The notes beneath the pieces were generated by a model. That model saw only the letters and a program-made list of their open reading frames with translations, did no database searches and was not told where the DNA came from. This document shows positions 55,859-64,000 of a DNA stretch of 64,000 nucleotides, piece after piece; within the stretch, counting starts at the first letter, position 1, and every line of letters starts with the position of its first letter. This DNA is from DYRB01 sp963802205 (GTDB lineage: Bacteria > Pseudomonadota > Gammaproteobacteria > Chromatiales > Chromatiaceae). Made by a program: the position numbers and the translations under genes. Location of the stretch: positions 248,001 to 312,000 of the forward strand of contig CAWDHW010000032.1 of the NCBI GenBank assembly GCA_963802205.1. Reading direction: 5' to 3'.

Positions 55859-57251
55859 ATGGCACCACAGCGGGATCCCCCGTTTCTGGGCCCCTGGTGG
55901 CGCCCCCTGGCCCGCCTGCCATGGTGGCTGTGGGCCTTGGCCGCCATGGTGGCCGCCCTCTCCCTGCACTGGCTGGCCGGGCTCGGTGGGGGCGGAGGTG
56001 GACGGCGGCTGGCACCTGATCCGAGTCCTGGCGGGACTTGGGCAGTGGCCGGTCCCTGGGGCCTTGCTGCTGGTAGCCGGGGTTTCCGGCTACCGGAGGT
56101 GGCACGGGCACAGGCTGCATCGGACCTTGGCCGCCGATCCCCGGGCGCTGTCCCTGGCCGACCTTGGCTGGGGAGAGTTCGGGCTCCTGGTGGCGGAGGT
56201 CTTCCGGGCACGGGGCTATCGTGTGGACGAGACCGACCAGATCCCGGCCGGTGGTGGCCATTTCCTGCTCCTCGATGGGATCGACGGCCGCACCCTGGTC
56301 CTATGTCGGCACTGGCATGCCTGGCGGGTCGGCGCGGTCGAGGTGCAGGAGCTAATCGCCGCCATGGGGACCAAAGGGGCCGCACGCGGGGTCCTGGTCA
56401 TCCCCGGCGACTTCACCCGCGATGCCCGGCGTCTGGCCGCGGGTCGGCGGATCGAACTGCTTGATGGGACGGGGCTCCAGGCCCTGGCGCAGTGTCCCGA
56501 GCCCATGCCGGGCCAGGCTATTCCGGCGGGGCGGGGCGGGCCGCAGCCCTGGCCGTGGCGCTTCAAGTGGCCGCACCGGAGTATCCCCCTGCGCCCGGTG
56601 TTTCTCCTGGTGGGGACCCTGGCGGTGGCCGGGGCCCTCTACGGCGGCTTCCAGTGGGTTGTGAGCCTGCCGGACAAGCGTCTGGCGCCGCCGGTGGTGT
56701 CGGAGCACGCGGTGGCCAGGGCCGCGGCAATCCTGGTCCCGGAGCATGCACAGGCCCCAGCGCTGCCCCCGCCGTCACCCCCTCCCCGTGCCCTCGGCAG
56801 GGTGGGGGGGCGCTCGGTGCAAGAGCTGGAGGTGGCCTTCGAATCCTTCTATGTGCCGCCCCCGGGTTGTGCCAGTCCGGCCAGCCGCGCGGACATGGTG
56901 GAGTGCGCCAATCACCGCATCCGGGCCCGCCAGGGGTTCATGGTCTCCGGCACCCCCTTCGAGCCCGGGCCCGAGTCGGAAGCTGGGCCCGGTGCCGAGT
57001 CGGAGGATCTGGTGGGTGCGATTCCCGCCGATGACCCCGCCTGGTACGATCCTGCCGCTATCGACGCCCTGGCCCCGCCTGGTTCGTCGGCCCAGGCCAC
57101 GCAGCGTTCGGACCGGACACCGGCATGGGAGCCCTTGGAGTCCGTGCCACCAGATGCCGGGGTCACGCCGCGGGCCGCAGAGCCAACCAAACGCGACCCC
57201 GCATCGACATACGCCCCATATGACCCCAGCGCGCCCTGGCGGGGGCGCTGA
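55859..57251 (+). pseudogene. Membrane-anchored Mrr-like protein with degenerate nuclease site, one frameshift
   Basis: The ATG at 55859 follows GGAGG and starts FLGPWWRPLARLPWWLWALA with a membrane helix; the frame is lost near 55990. The next frame continues with WHLIRVLAGLGQWPVPGALL, then an Mrr/restriction-endonuclease-like fold: GEFGLLVAEVFRARGYRVDE, RTLVLCRHWHAWRVG, GTKGAARGVLVIPGDFTRDA, GRRIELLDG. The catalytic GVDLVL...QCK pattern has become HFLLL...LCRHW, so nuclease activity is unlikely. A second membrane helix (RPVFLLVGTLAVAGALYGGF) and an acidic Pro-rich C-terminal part (to residue about 460) follow. The function of the C-terminal domain is unknown. Confidence 0.7.
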
Positions 57252-57279
57252 CGTCGGGCCCGCGGCGATCCAGTCCGTC

Positions 57280-57307
57280 TTGACCGCAACCGTGCATCTC
57301 CTGTAAC
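57280..57307 (+). promoter_or_regulatory. Candidate promoter of ilvIHC
   Basis: TTGACC (57280-57285) and TGTAAC (57302-57307), 16-bp spacer, followed by a notably T-rich leader (57305-57345) in otherwise GC-rich DNA. About 130 bp separate it from the ilvI start. No leader peptide rich in Leu/Ile/Val codons was found. Confidence 0.4.
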
Positions 57308-57437
57308 TTTTCGCCTTTTTCTGCAATGTTCTAATTTTCTGTTGCGCCCTGGTTGCCAGGGGGCCGTCTGGGGATACCCCGGCTCGGCCCCGCGAAACGG
57401 CGTTGGACCACGGGCGGGCAGTGGGAGGTCGGCGAAG

Positions 57438-59156
57438 GTGGAACTCAGCGGGGGCGAGATCATTGTCCAGGCCTTGGTGGACGAGGGTGTCGAGTTCGTC
57501 TTCGGCTACCCCGGCGGGGCCGTACTCCATACCTACGACGCCCTGTTCAAGCAGGACCGCGTCCAGCACATCCTGGTTCGCCATGAGCAGGCCGCCACCC
57601 ATGCCGCAGACGGCTACGCCCGGGCCACCGGCAAGTGCGGCGTAGCCCTGGTGACCTCCGGGCCGGGTGCAACCAATGCCGTCACTGGCATTGCTACCGC
57701 CTACATGGACTCGATCCCGATGGTGGTCCTGTCCGGGCAGGTGCCGACCCCGGTGATCGGGAGCGACGCCTTCCAGGAGGTGGACACCGTCGGCATCACC
57801 CGGCCCTGCGTCAAGCACAATTTCCTGGTCAAGGACGTGCGCGACCTGGCACTCACCATCCGCAAGGCATTCTATATCGCCACCACAGGGCGCCCCGGAC
57901 CTGTGGTGGTGGACATCCCCAAGGACGTCACCGACCCCAATGTCAGGATCCCCTACGACTACCCGCGGGAGATCAAGATGCGCTCCTATAACCCGGTGCA
58001 GAGGGGCCACCAGGGGCAGATCCGCAAGGCCGTCGATCTGATGCTCGAGGCCAAGCGCCCGGTGCTCTACATCGGCGGTGGGGTGGTCCTGGGCGAGGGG
58101 TCGGCGGCCCTGCGCGAACTGGCCCGGGAGACCGGATTTCCCGTTACCAGTACGCTCATGGGCCTCGGCGCCTTCCCAGGGTCGGACCCGCAGTTCCTCG
58201 GCATGCTCGGCATGCACGGGACCTACGAGGCCAACATGGCGATGCATGAGACGGACACCCTCATCGCCATAGGCGCCCGCTTCGACGACCGCGTCACGGG
58301 CAAGATCGAGCACTTCTGCCCCCATGCCAAGATCGTCCACATCGACATAGACCCGTCCTCCATCGCCAAGACGGTGCGGGTGGACGTCCCCATTGTCGGG
58401 CCGGTGCAGAGCGTATTGCAGGACATGTTGCGCCAGATCCGCGAGCACAGGCGTGCAGGCGAGCACAGGGGGCTCAAGGACTGGTGGTCCAAGATCGCGG
58501 AGTGGCGGCGCATGGATTGCCTGCACTATGACCGCCACAGCGACCTCATCAAGCCGCAACTGGCGGTGGAGACACTCTACAAGGTCACCAAGGGCGAGTT
58601 GTATCTCACCTCGGATGTGGGTCAGCACCAGATGTTTGCCGCCCAGTTCTACCCCTTCGAGGAGCCGCGGCGCTGGATCAACTCCGGGGGCCTGGGCACC
58701 ATGGGCTTTGGCCTGCCCGCGGCCATGGGGGTGCAGTTCGCCTTTCCTGAGGCCCCCGTCGCCTGTATCACCGGGGATGCCAGCATCCTCATGTGTATTC
58801 AGGAGATGGCCACCTGCAAGCAGTATGGCCTGCCAATCAAGGTCATCCTGCTCAACAACGGCTACATGGGGATGGTCCGGCAGTGGCAGGAGTTCTTCTA
58901 TGAGAGCCGCTATTCCCACTCCTATGTGGACGCACTGCCCGACTTCGTGAAGCTCTCCGAGAGCTTCGGCCACGTCGGGATGCGCATCGAACGACCCGCA
59001 GACCTTGAAGGGGCCATGCAGGAGGCCTTCAGCCTCAAGGACCGATTCGTTTTCCTCGACGTGGTCGTGGACCCCAAGGAGAACGTTTACCCCATGATCG
59101 CGGCGGGCAAGGGTCACCACGAGATGCACCTTTCGCCGGAGCGGGAGCTGGCCTGA
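57438..59156 (+). CDS. ilvI: Acetolactate synthase large subunit
   Basis: ThDP-dependent enzyme that condenses pyruvate to acetolactate or acetohydroxybutyrate. From GTG 57438 (GGGAGG about 8 nt upstream) it has 572 residues. Motifs: GEIIVQALVDEGVEFVFGYP, the catalytic Glu in VRHEQAATHAADGYARATGK, GVALVTSGPGATNAVTGIAT, RPGPVVVDIPKDVT and the ThDP/Mg motif ACITGDASILMCIQEMATCK with LLNNGYMGMVRQWQEFFYE. First gene of ilvIHC, 13 bp before ilvH. Confidence 0.95.
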   Translation: MELSGGEIIVQALVDEGVEFVFGYPGGAVLHTYDALFKQDRVQHILVRHEQAATHAADGYARATGKCGVALVTSGPGATNAVTGIATAYMDSIPMVVLSGQVPTPVIGSDAFQEVDTVGITRPCVKHNFLVKDVRDLALTIRKAFYIATTGRPGPVVVDIPKDVTDPNVRIPYDYPREIKMRSYNPVQRGHQGQIRKAVDLMLEAKRPVLYIGGGVVLGEGSAALRELARETGFPVTSTLMGLGAFPGSDPQFLGMLGMHGTYEANMAMHETDTLIAIGARFDDRVTGKIEHFCPHAKIVHIDIDPSSIAKTVRVDVPIVGPVQSVLQDMLRQIREHRRAGEHRGLKDWWSKIAEWRRMDCLHYDRHSDLIKPQLAVETLYKVTKGELYLTSDVGQHQMFAAQFYPFEEPRRWINSGGLGTMGFGLPAAMGVQFAFPEAPVACITGDASILMCIQEMATCKQYGLPIKVILLNNGYMGMVRQWQEFFYESRYSHSYVDALPDFVKLSESFGHVGMRIERPADLEGAMQEAFSLKDRFVFLDVVVDPKENVYPMIAAGKGHHEMHLSPERELA

Positions 59157-59169
59157 CAGGAGCCAAACT

Positions 59170-59670
59170 ATGAGCAGCAACACACACATCATCTCCGTCC
59201 TGTTGGAGAATGAGGCTGGCGCCCTGTCCCGGGTGGCAGGGCTCTTCTCCGCCCGCGGCTACAACATCGAGTCCCTGACCGTGGCGCCGACGGATGACCC
59301 GTCCCTGTCGCGCATGACGCTCGTCACCACCGGGAGCGACGAGATCGTCGAGCAGATCAAGAAGCAGCTCAACAAGCTCATTGACGTGGTCAAGCTCCTC
59401 GACCTCTCCGAGGGACCCCATGTCAAGCGCGAGATGATGCTGATCAAACTCCGGGCCGCCGGGGCTGATCGCGAGGAGCTCCTGCGCCTGGTCACCATCT
59501 TTCGCGCCAAGGTCATCGACGTGACTGAGTTGAGCTATGTGGTCGAGTTGACCGGGGCACCCAAGAAGCTCGACGCCTTCATCCGTGCCGTTCCAGAGGG
59601 GCTTATTGTCGAGGTGGTCCGTTCTGGCCCCACCGGCATCGCCCGCGGCGAAAAGGGCCTGACCCTCTGA
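59170..59670 (+). CDS. ilvH: Acetolactate synthase small (regulatory) subunit
   Basis: Regulatory subunit that confers valine feedback sensitivity. The 166-residue protein has the N-terminal ACT domain (HIISVLLENEAGALSRVAGL, FSARGYNIESLTVAPTDD) and the C-terminal ferredoxin-like domain (VKREMMLIKLRAAGADREEL; VVELTGAPKKLDAFIRAV; GLIVEVVRSGPTGIARG). Length matches IlvH. It lies between ilvI and ilvC. Confidence 0.96.
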   Translation: MSSNTHIISVLLENEAGALSRVAGLFSARGYNIESLTVAPTDDPSLSRMTLVTTGSDEIVEQIKKQLNKLIDVVKLLDLSEGPHVKREMMLIKLRAAGADREELLRLVTIFRAKVIDVTELSYVVELTGAPKKLDAFIRAVPEGLIVEVVRSGPTGIARGEKGLTL

Positions 59671-59771
59671 TCTTTTTCTTCTGCCGCAAATGACCGCAAG
59701 GGGACTTAGGTGATCGGTGACGCCGGCATTCGAGTTCCCCTGCGGCTTAATTCCAAGACCAGGAAACACAC

Positions 59772-60794
59772 ATGAGCATCAACGTTTACTACGACAAAGA
59801 CGCCGACCTCTCCCTGATCCGTGGCCGTCAGGTCGCCATCATCGGCTACGGCTCCCAGGGCCATGCACACGCCAACAACCTCAAGGACTCAGGCGTCTCC
59901 GTCGTCGTCGGCCTGCGCCCCGGCTCCGCCTCCGCGGCCAAGGCCGCTAACGCCGGGCTGACGGTGAAGTCCGTCGAGGAGGCCGTCGCGGGCGCCGACG
60001 TGGTCATGATCCTGGCACCGGACGAGCACCAGGCCAAGCTGTATCGCGACAAGGTCGCCCCCAACATCAAGGAAGGGGCGGCGCTCGCCTTTGCACACGG
60101 CTTCAACATCCACTTCGGCCAGATCGAGCCGCGCGAAGACCTCGACGTCATCATGATCGCCCCCAAGGGTCCCGGGCATCTGGTCCGTTCGACCTACACC
60201 CAGGGCGGTGGCGTACCGAGCCTGATTGCGGTCTATCAGGACGCCACCGGGGCGGCCCGCGACATCGCCCTGGCCTACGCCTCGGCCAACGGCGGCGGTC
60301 GCGCCGGGGTCATCGAGACCAGCTTCCGCGAGGAGTGCGAGACCGACCTTTTCGGCGAGCAGGTGGTCCTGTGCGGCGGGCTGACATCGCTGATCCAGGC
60401 CGGCTTCGAGACCCTGGTCGAGGCCGGCTATGCCCCCGAGATGGCCTATTTCGAGTGCCTGCACGAGGTCAAGCTCATCGTGGACCTGATCTACGAGGGC
60501 GGCATCGCCAACATGCGCTATTCGATCTCGAATACCGCCGAGTACGGCGACCTGACCCGGGGCCCGCGCATCGTCACGCCTGAGACCAAGGCCGAGATGA
60601 AGCGCATCCTCACCGAGATCCAGACCGGCGAGTTCGCCCGGGAGTTCATCCTGGAGAACCAGGCCGGAGCGCCCAAGATGAAGGCCCTGCGCCGCCTGGG
60701 TCAGGAGCACCAGATCGAGGAAGTCGGCGAACGCCTGCGGGAGATGATGCCCTGGATCAAGGCCTCCAAGCTGGTGGACAAGTCACGGAACTGA
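59772..60794 (+). CDS. ilvC: Ketol-acid reductoisomerase IlvC (class I)
   Basis: NADPH-dependent isomeroreductase converting acetolactate to dihydroxyisovalerate. The 340-residue length indicates class I. Motifs: VYYDKDADLSLIRGRQVAII, the Rossmann motif GYGSQGHAHANNLKDSG, LAPDEHQAKLY, APKGPGHLVRS, the Mg-binding ETDLFGEQVVLCGGLTSLIQ and SISNTAEYGD. It follows ilvH after 101 bp and ends in a terminator. Confidence 0.97.
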   Translation: MSINVYYDKDADLSLIRGRQVAIIGYGSQGHAHANNLKDSGVSVVVGLRPGSASAAKAANAGLTVKSVEEAVAGADVVMILAPDEHQAKLYRDKVAPNIKEGAALAFAHGFNIHFGQIEPREDLDVIMIAPKGPGHLVRSTYTQGGGVPSLIAVYQDATGAARDIALAYASANGGGRAGVIETSFREECETDLFGEQVVLCGGLTSLIQAGFETLVEAGYAPEMAYFECLHEVKLIVDLIYEGGIANMRYSISNTAEYGDLTRGPRIVTPETKAEMKRILTEIQTGEFAREFILENQAGAPKMKALRRLGQEHQIEEVGERLREMMPWIKASKLVDKSRN

Positions 60795-60823
60795 TCCCGT
60801 TGCGGGCCTGCAAGGTCCGAGGA

Positions 60824-60860
60824 GGGCCGCGGGGTTACGTCCCCGCGGCCCTTTGTCTTT
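60824..60860 (+). terminator. Rho-independent terminator of ilvIHC
   Basis: GGGCCGCGGGG, 6-nt loop, CCCCGCGGCCC, then TTTGTCTTT: an 11-bp perfect stem 30 bp after ilvC. Confidence 0.92.
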
Positions 60861-60885
60861 CCCGAAACTCGATCCGATGCCAACC

Positions 60886-61188
60886 ATGACCATCACCACC
60901 AAGCAACGCCGTTGGCTCAAAGGCCAGGTCCATCATCTCAAGCCCGTCGTCCTGCTCGGCCAGGCGGGCTTGACCGACGGCGTCGTCGCCGAGATCGACA
61001 GCGCCCTGGCCCACCACGAACTCATCAAGGTCAAGGTCAACGCTGGGGATCGCGACCTGCGCGAGGCCATGGTGGCGGAGATCGCCACGCGCACCGGGAG
61101 CGACCTGATTGACCGCATCGGTAACATGGCCTCCTTCTACCGCGCCAATCCGGACAAGAAGGCGCCAATGCAACTGCCCGCCGATTGA
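60886..61188 (+). CDS. yhbY: Ribosome assembly RNA-binding protein YhbY
   Basis: CRM-domain protein associated with pre-50S particles. The 100-residue product has LTTKQ-like TITTKQRRWLKGQVHHLKPV, VVLLGQAGLTDGVVAEIDSA, HHELIKVKVNAGDRDLREAM and the C-terminal IGNMASFYR. The GxxG loop is represented by LGQAGLT. An ATG at 60877 is an alternative start. In many gammaproteobacteria yhbY is next to rlmE-ftsH, as here, although often divergent rather than co-directional. Confidence 0.93.
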   Translation: MTITTKQRRWLKGQVHHLKPVVLLGQAGLTDGVVAEIDSALAHHELIKVKVNAGDRDLREAMVAEIATRTGSDLIDRIGNMASFYRANPDKKAPMQLPAD

Positions 61189-61491
61189 CGACACGCCAGG
61201 CGGGCGGTCCTGGGGGTCGGGCAGACGTGGCCGCCCGGTCTGATCGAGCGCCGGCACTCCCCAATGAGCCGCTATGGGGTGCGCCTCGGCGGCGCCTTTA
61301 GCCGCATTCTGTTACGCACCATGATCGCCAGCACGAGACCTGCGGCGACGCTGGTCGTCGCCGCCAGGCATGTTGCACGTCGGCCAAAGTCCGATCCAAC
61401 AGGGGTTTGTGGTACCATCTGGGCCTTTTTGGGGTCAGCCCCCATCATCTAGGATGGCCCGACCGAGTCCGGCCAGGCGCGATCAGTCGGC
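61189..61491. other. Intergenic region between yhbY and rlmE
   Basis: 303 bp. No supported gene or RNA. Possible promoter material lies around 61370-61430, but no convincing -35/-10 pair was found. Confidence 0.4.
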
Positions 61492-62121
61492 ATGTCCAAG
61501 ACCAAGAGCAGTCGACGCTGGCTGGATCGACACCTCAGCGACGCCTATGTGAAGCGCGCCGTGCAGGAGGGCTATCGCTCCCGCGCCGCCTACAAGCTGC
61601 TGGAGATCCAGGAGCGTGATCGCATCCTCAAGCCCGGCATGTCCGTGGTGGACCTGGGGGCGGCCCCTGGGGGCTGGTCCCAGGTCGTTCGTCGCCTGGT
61701 CGGCCACCAAGGGCAGGTTCTGGCCATGGACATCCTGCCCATGGAACCTATCCCGGAGGTGACCTTCCTTCTGGGAGACTTCCGCGAGGCCACCGTGCTG
61801 GACCAATTGCGCGCCGCCCTGGCAGGGGCGTCGGTAGACCTTGTCCTCTCGGACATGGCCCCAAACCTAAGCGGCGTTGTGGCGGTGGATCAGGCCCGCG
61901 CCCTCTACCTGTGCGAGCTCGCCTTGGACCTTGCCCGGCAGGTGCTGAAACCCGGGGGCACGCTGGCCGTCAAAGCGTTTCAGGGCGAGGGGTTCGACGC
62001 TTTCTTCCGGCTAATGCGCGAGGCCTTTGCCCAGGCCCACATCCGCAAGCCGGAAGCATCCCGGCGGGAGAGCCGTGAGGTCTATCTAGTGGCCAAGGGA
62101 TTTCGGGGCGAGGCCGCCTGA
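61492..62121 (+). CDS. rlmE: 23S rRNA 2'-O-ribose U2552 methyltransferase RlmE (FtsJ/RrmJ)
   Basis: Methylates U2552 in the 23S A-loop. The 209-residue protein has SSRRWLDRHLSDAYVKRAVQ, YRSRAAYKLLEIQERD, the SAM motif VVDLGAAPGGWSQVVRRLVG, LVLSDMAPNLSGVVAVDQAR and KAFQGEGFDAFFRLMREAF. The K-D-K-E tetrad residues are in the expected places (Lys in RAAYKL, Asp in SDMAPN, Lys in AVKAFQ). It is upstream of ftsH in the canonical order. Confidence 0.96.
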   Translation: MSKTKSSRRWLDRHLSDAYVKRAVQEGYRSRAAYKLLEIQERDRILKPGMSVVDLGAAPGGWSQVVRRLVGHQGQVLAMDILPMEPIPEVTFLLGDFREATVLDQLRAALAGASVDLVLSDMAPNLSGVVAVDQARALYLCELALDLARQVLKPGGTLAVKAFQGEGFDAFFRLMREAFAQAHIRKPEASRRESREVYLVAKGFRGEAA

Positions 62122-62207
62122 AGGCCACCGAACATAGTGGTTTTTCGATCTTTAATCCGGCATGAGCCGGCCGTTTTCCAGCCGAGAGGCCGCAATCCGT
62201 GAGCGAC

Positions 62208-64000
62208 ATGGCAAAGAACATTATCCTGTGGGTGGTCATCGCGATCGTGCTGATGTCCGTCTTCAACAATTTCACCACCCAGCGCACCACCACACGCGCC
62301 ATGGCCTACTCGGACTTCATCGCGCATGTGCGTCAGGGCGATGTCAAGGAAGTGACCATCCAGGGCCGTGAGATTCAGGGGGTGAATCAGAGCGGCGAGC
62401 GCTTTACCAGCTACAGCCCCGGGGACGACGGTCTAGTGGGCGACCTGCTCGACCACAAGGTGGTGATCCGGGCGACACCCCCGGAGAAGCCCTCGGTCCT
62501 GATGCAGATCCTCATCAACTGGTTCCCGTTGTTCATCCTGATAGGGCTCTGGGTCTTCTTTATGCGCCAGATGCAGGGCGGGGCCGGCGGGCGTGGGGCC
62601 ATGTCCTTCGGCAAGTCCAGGGCGCGCATGCTCTCCGAGGACCAGATCAAGGTGACCTTCAACGACGTGGCCGGCGCGGACGAGGCCAAGGAGGAGGTCG
62701 GGGAGATCGTGGACTTCCTGCGTGATCCGGCCAAGTTCCAGAAGCTCGGTGGCAAGATCCCCAAGGGCATTCTGATGGTCGGCCAGCCGGGCACCGGCAA
62801 GACCCTGCTGGCGCGGGCCATCGCGGGGGAGGCCAAGGTCCCCTTCTTCACCATCTCCGGTTCGGACTTCGTGGAGATGTTCGTCGGCGTGGGTGCCTCC
62901 CGGGTGCGCGACATGTTCGCAGAGGCCAAGAAGCACGCCCCCTGCATCATCTTTATCGACGAAATCGATGCCGTCGGCCGCCACCGCGGCGCGGGACTTG
63001 GGGGTGGACACGACGAGCGCGAGCAAACCCTGAACCAACTCCTGGTGGAGATGGACGGTTTCGAGGGCAACGAGGGCGTCATCGTCATCGCCGCCACCAA
63101 CCGTCCGGACGTGCTGGACCCCGCACTGCTGCGCCCCGGGCGCTTCGACCGCCAGGTAGTGGTGCCCCTGCCGGACGTGCGTGGGCGCGAGCAGATCCTC
63201 AAGGTTCACATGCGTAAGATCCCGGCGGCGGACGATGTGAAGGCCTCCGTCATAGCCCGAGGGACCCCGGGTTTCTCCGGGGCGGACCTCGCCAACCTGG
63301 TCAATGAGGCCGCCCTGTTCGCCGCCCGTGCCAGCAAGCGCCTGGTGGACATGCAGGATCTGGAGAAGGCCAAGGACAAGATCATGATGGGTGCCGAGCG
63401 TCGGTCCATGGTCATGACCGACGAGGAGAAGCGCCTTACCGCTTACCACGAGGCGGGGCACGCCATTGTCGGGCGCAGCTTGCCGATCCACGACCCGGTC
63501 TACAAGGTGACCATCATCCCCCGCGGGCGGGCGCTCGGCGTGACCATGTTCCTGCCGGACGGGGACCGCATGAGCTATAGCCGCCAGTGGTTGGAGAGCA
63601 ACATCTCCACCCTGTTCGGGGGGCGCATCGCCGAGGAGATCATCTTCGGGGCCGAGTCCGTGACCACAGGTGCCCAGAGCGACATTCAGCGCGCAACGGA
63701 GATCGCCCGCAGTATGGTCACCAAGTGGGGCCTGTCTGACCGCCTGGGCCCGCTGACCTACAGCGAGGACGAGCAGGAGGTCTTCCTCGGCCATTCGGTG
63801 ACACAGCACAAGAGCGTGTCGGATGAGACCTCACACGTCATCGACACGGAGGTGCGCAACATCATCGACCGCAATTATGCCCGGGCCCGCGCCATCCTCG
63901 ACGAACACCTGGACAAGCTCCACGCCATGGCCGCCGCCCTGATCAAGTTCGAGACCATCGACGCCGGGCAGATCGACGACATCATGGCCGGGCGCAGCCC
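62208..64000 (+). CDS. ftsH: ATP-dependent zinc metalloprotease FtsH (partial)
   Basis: Membrane AAA+ protease for quality control. The ATG at 62208 starts MAKNIILWVVIAIVLM, like E. coli FtsH; an in-frame GTG at 62199 is an alternative. It has two membrane helices (about residues 4-16 and 102-118), Walker A GQPGTGKTLLARAI, Walker B CIIFIDEIDAVGR, SRH AATNRPDVLDPALLRPGRFD and the zinc motif TAYHEAGHAIVG. About 597 codons are present and the C-terminus lies beyond the window edge. Confidence 0.97.
   Translation, partial: MAKNIILWVVIAIVLMSVFNNFTTQRTTTRAMAYSDFIAHVRQGDVKEVTIQGREIQGVNQSGERFTSYSPGDDGLVGDLLDHKVVIRATPPEKPSVLMQILINWFPLFILIGLWVFFMRQMQGGAGGRGAMSFGKSRARMLSEDQIKVTFNDVAGADEAKEEVGEIVDFLRDPAKFQKLGGKIPKGILMVGQPGTGKTLLARAIAGEAKVPFFTISGSDFVEMFVGVGASRVRDMFAEAKKHAPCIIFIDEIDAVGRHRGAGLGGGHDEREQTLNQLLVEMDGFEGNEGVIVIAATNRPDVLDPALLRPGRFDRQVVVPLPDVRGREQILKVHMRKIPAADDVKASVIARGTPGFSGADLANLVNEAALFAARASKRLVDMQDLEKAKDKIMMGAERRSMVMTDEEKRLTAYHEAGHAIVGRSLPIHDPVYKVTIIPRGRALGVTMFLPDGDRMSYSRQWLESNISTLFGGRIAEEIIFGAESVTTGAQSDIQRATEIARSMVTKWGLSDRLGPLTYSEDEQEVFLGHSVTQHKSVSDETSHVIDTEVRNIIDRNYARARAILDEHLDKLHAMAAALIKFETIDAGQIDDIMAGRS

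Noticed and set aside
55859..57251. Mrr-like gene as a restriction system
   Set aside because: Catalytic positions are degenerate, it is membrane anchored and there is no methyltransferase or specificity gene beside it.

Overview
The window is a high-GC gammaproteobacterial chromosome segment. A Tat-exported high-potential iron-sulfur protein (HiPIP, 54606-54950), the classical electron carrier of purple sulfur bacteria, together with the overall gene repertoire, suggests a member of the Chromatiaceae. The genus cannot be fixed from the sequence alone.

Layout. 1-1219: 3'-truncated HlyD-type efflux adaptor. 1409-8888, minus strand: tRNA-Lys and the cell-envelope block ruvB-ybgC-tolQ-tolR-tolA-tolB-pal-cpoB, with tolA broken in its repeats. 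9019-11000: tRNA-Asn with a clear promoter, an insertion sequence just upstream of it, and a small inverted-repeat segment. 11050-13492: cbpA-cbpM plus a frameshifted EgtB/FGE-like gene. 13644-19058: ilvD, a photolyase, a PH-domain protein, a small membrane protein and TerC. 19075-21195: pbpC. 21372-23910: a 51-residue membrane protein divergent from an OmpR/EnvZ pair. 24267-30644: peroxiredoxin, TruC, a hybrid kinase / response regulator / ArsR trio whose ArsR has the cysteine spacing of persulfide sensors, spermidine synthase and a CDGSH protein. 31124-34900: a divergent HDAC-like deacetylase and PatZ-like acetyltransferase. 35789-39971: a queE / triple-domain queD / penicillin-acylase operon. 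40182-44261: osmoregulated periplasmic glucan genes opgG (frameshifted), an unknown gene, and an opgH lacking the usual N-terminal tail. 44262-53222: an accessory stretch of exported proteins, nearly all interrupted by frameshifts between 44.8 and 49.3 kb, then an intact acetyltransferase-like protein and an S8 protease with Calx-beta domains. 53483-57251: a membrane protein, HiPIP, an NlpC/P60 lipoprotein and an Mrr-like protein. 57438-64000: ilvI-ilvH-ilvC, yhbY, rlmE and the start of ftsH.

The clearest functional groupings are envelope integrity (Tol-Pal, OPG, pbpC, NlpC/P60), branched-chain amino-acid synthesis (ilvIHC plus distant ilvD), reversible lysine acetylation (PatZ plus deacetylase) and queuosine precursor synthesis (QueD, QueE). 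Eight genes carry apparent frameshifts. In most cases coding similarity resumes at once in another frame, so either consensus errors or very recent inactivation would explain them, and the sequence alone cannot separate the two. I saw no CRISPR array, prophage or defence island. The observations most worth following are the ArsR sensor trio, the triple QueD, the split OpgH, the acetylation pair and the frameshift cluster.
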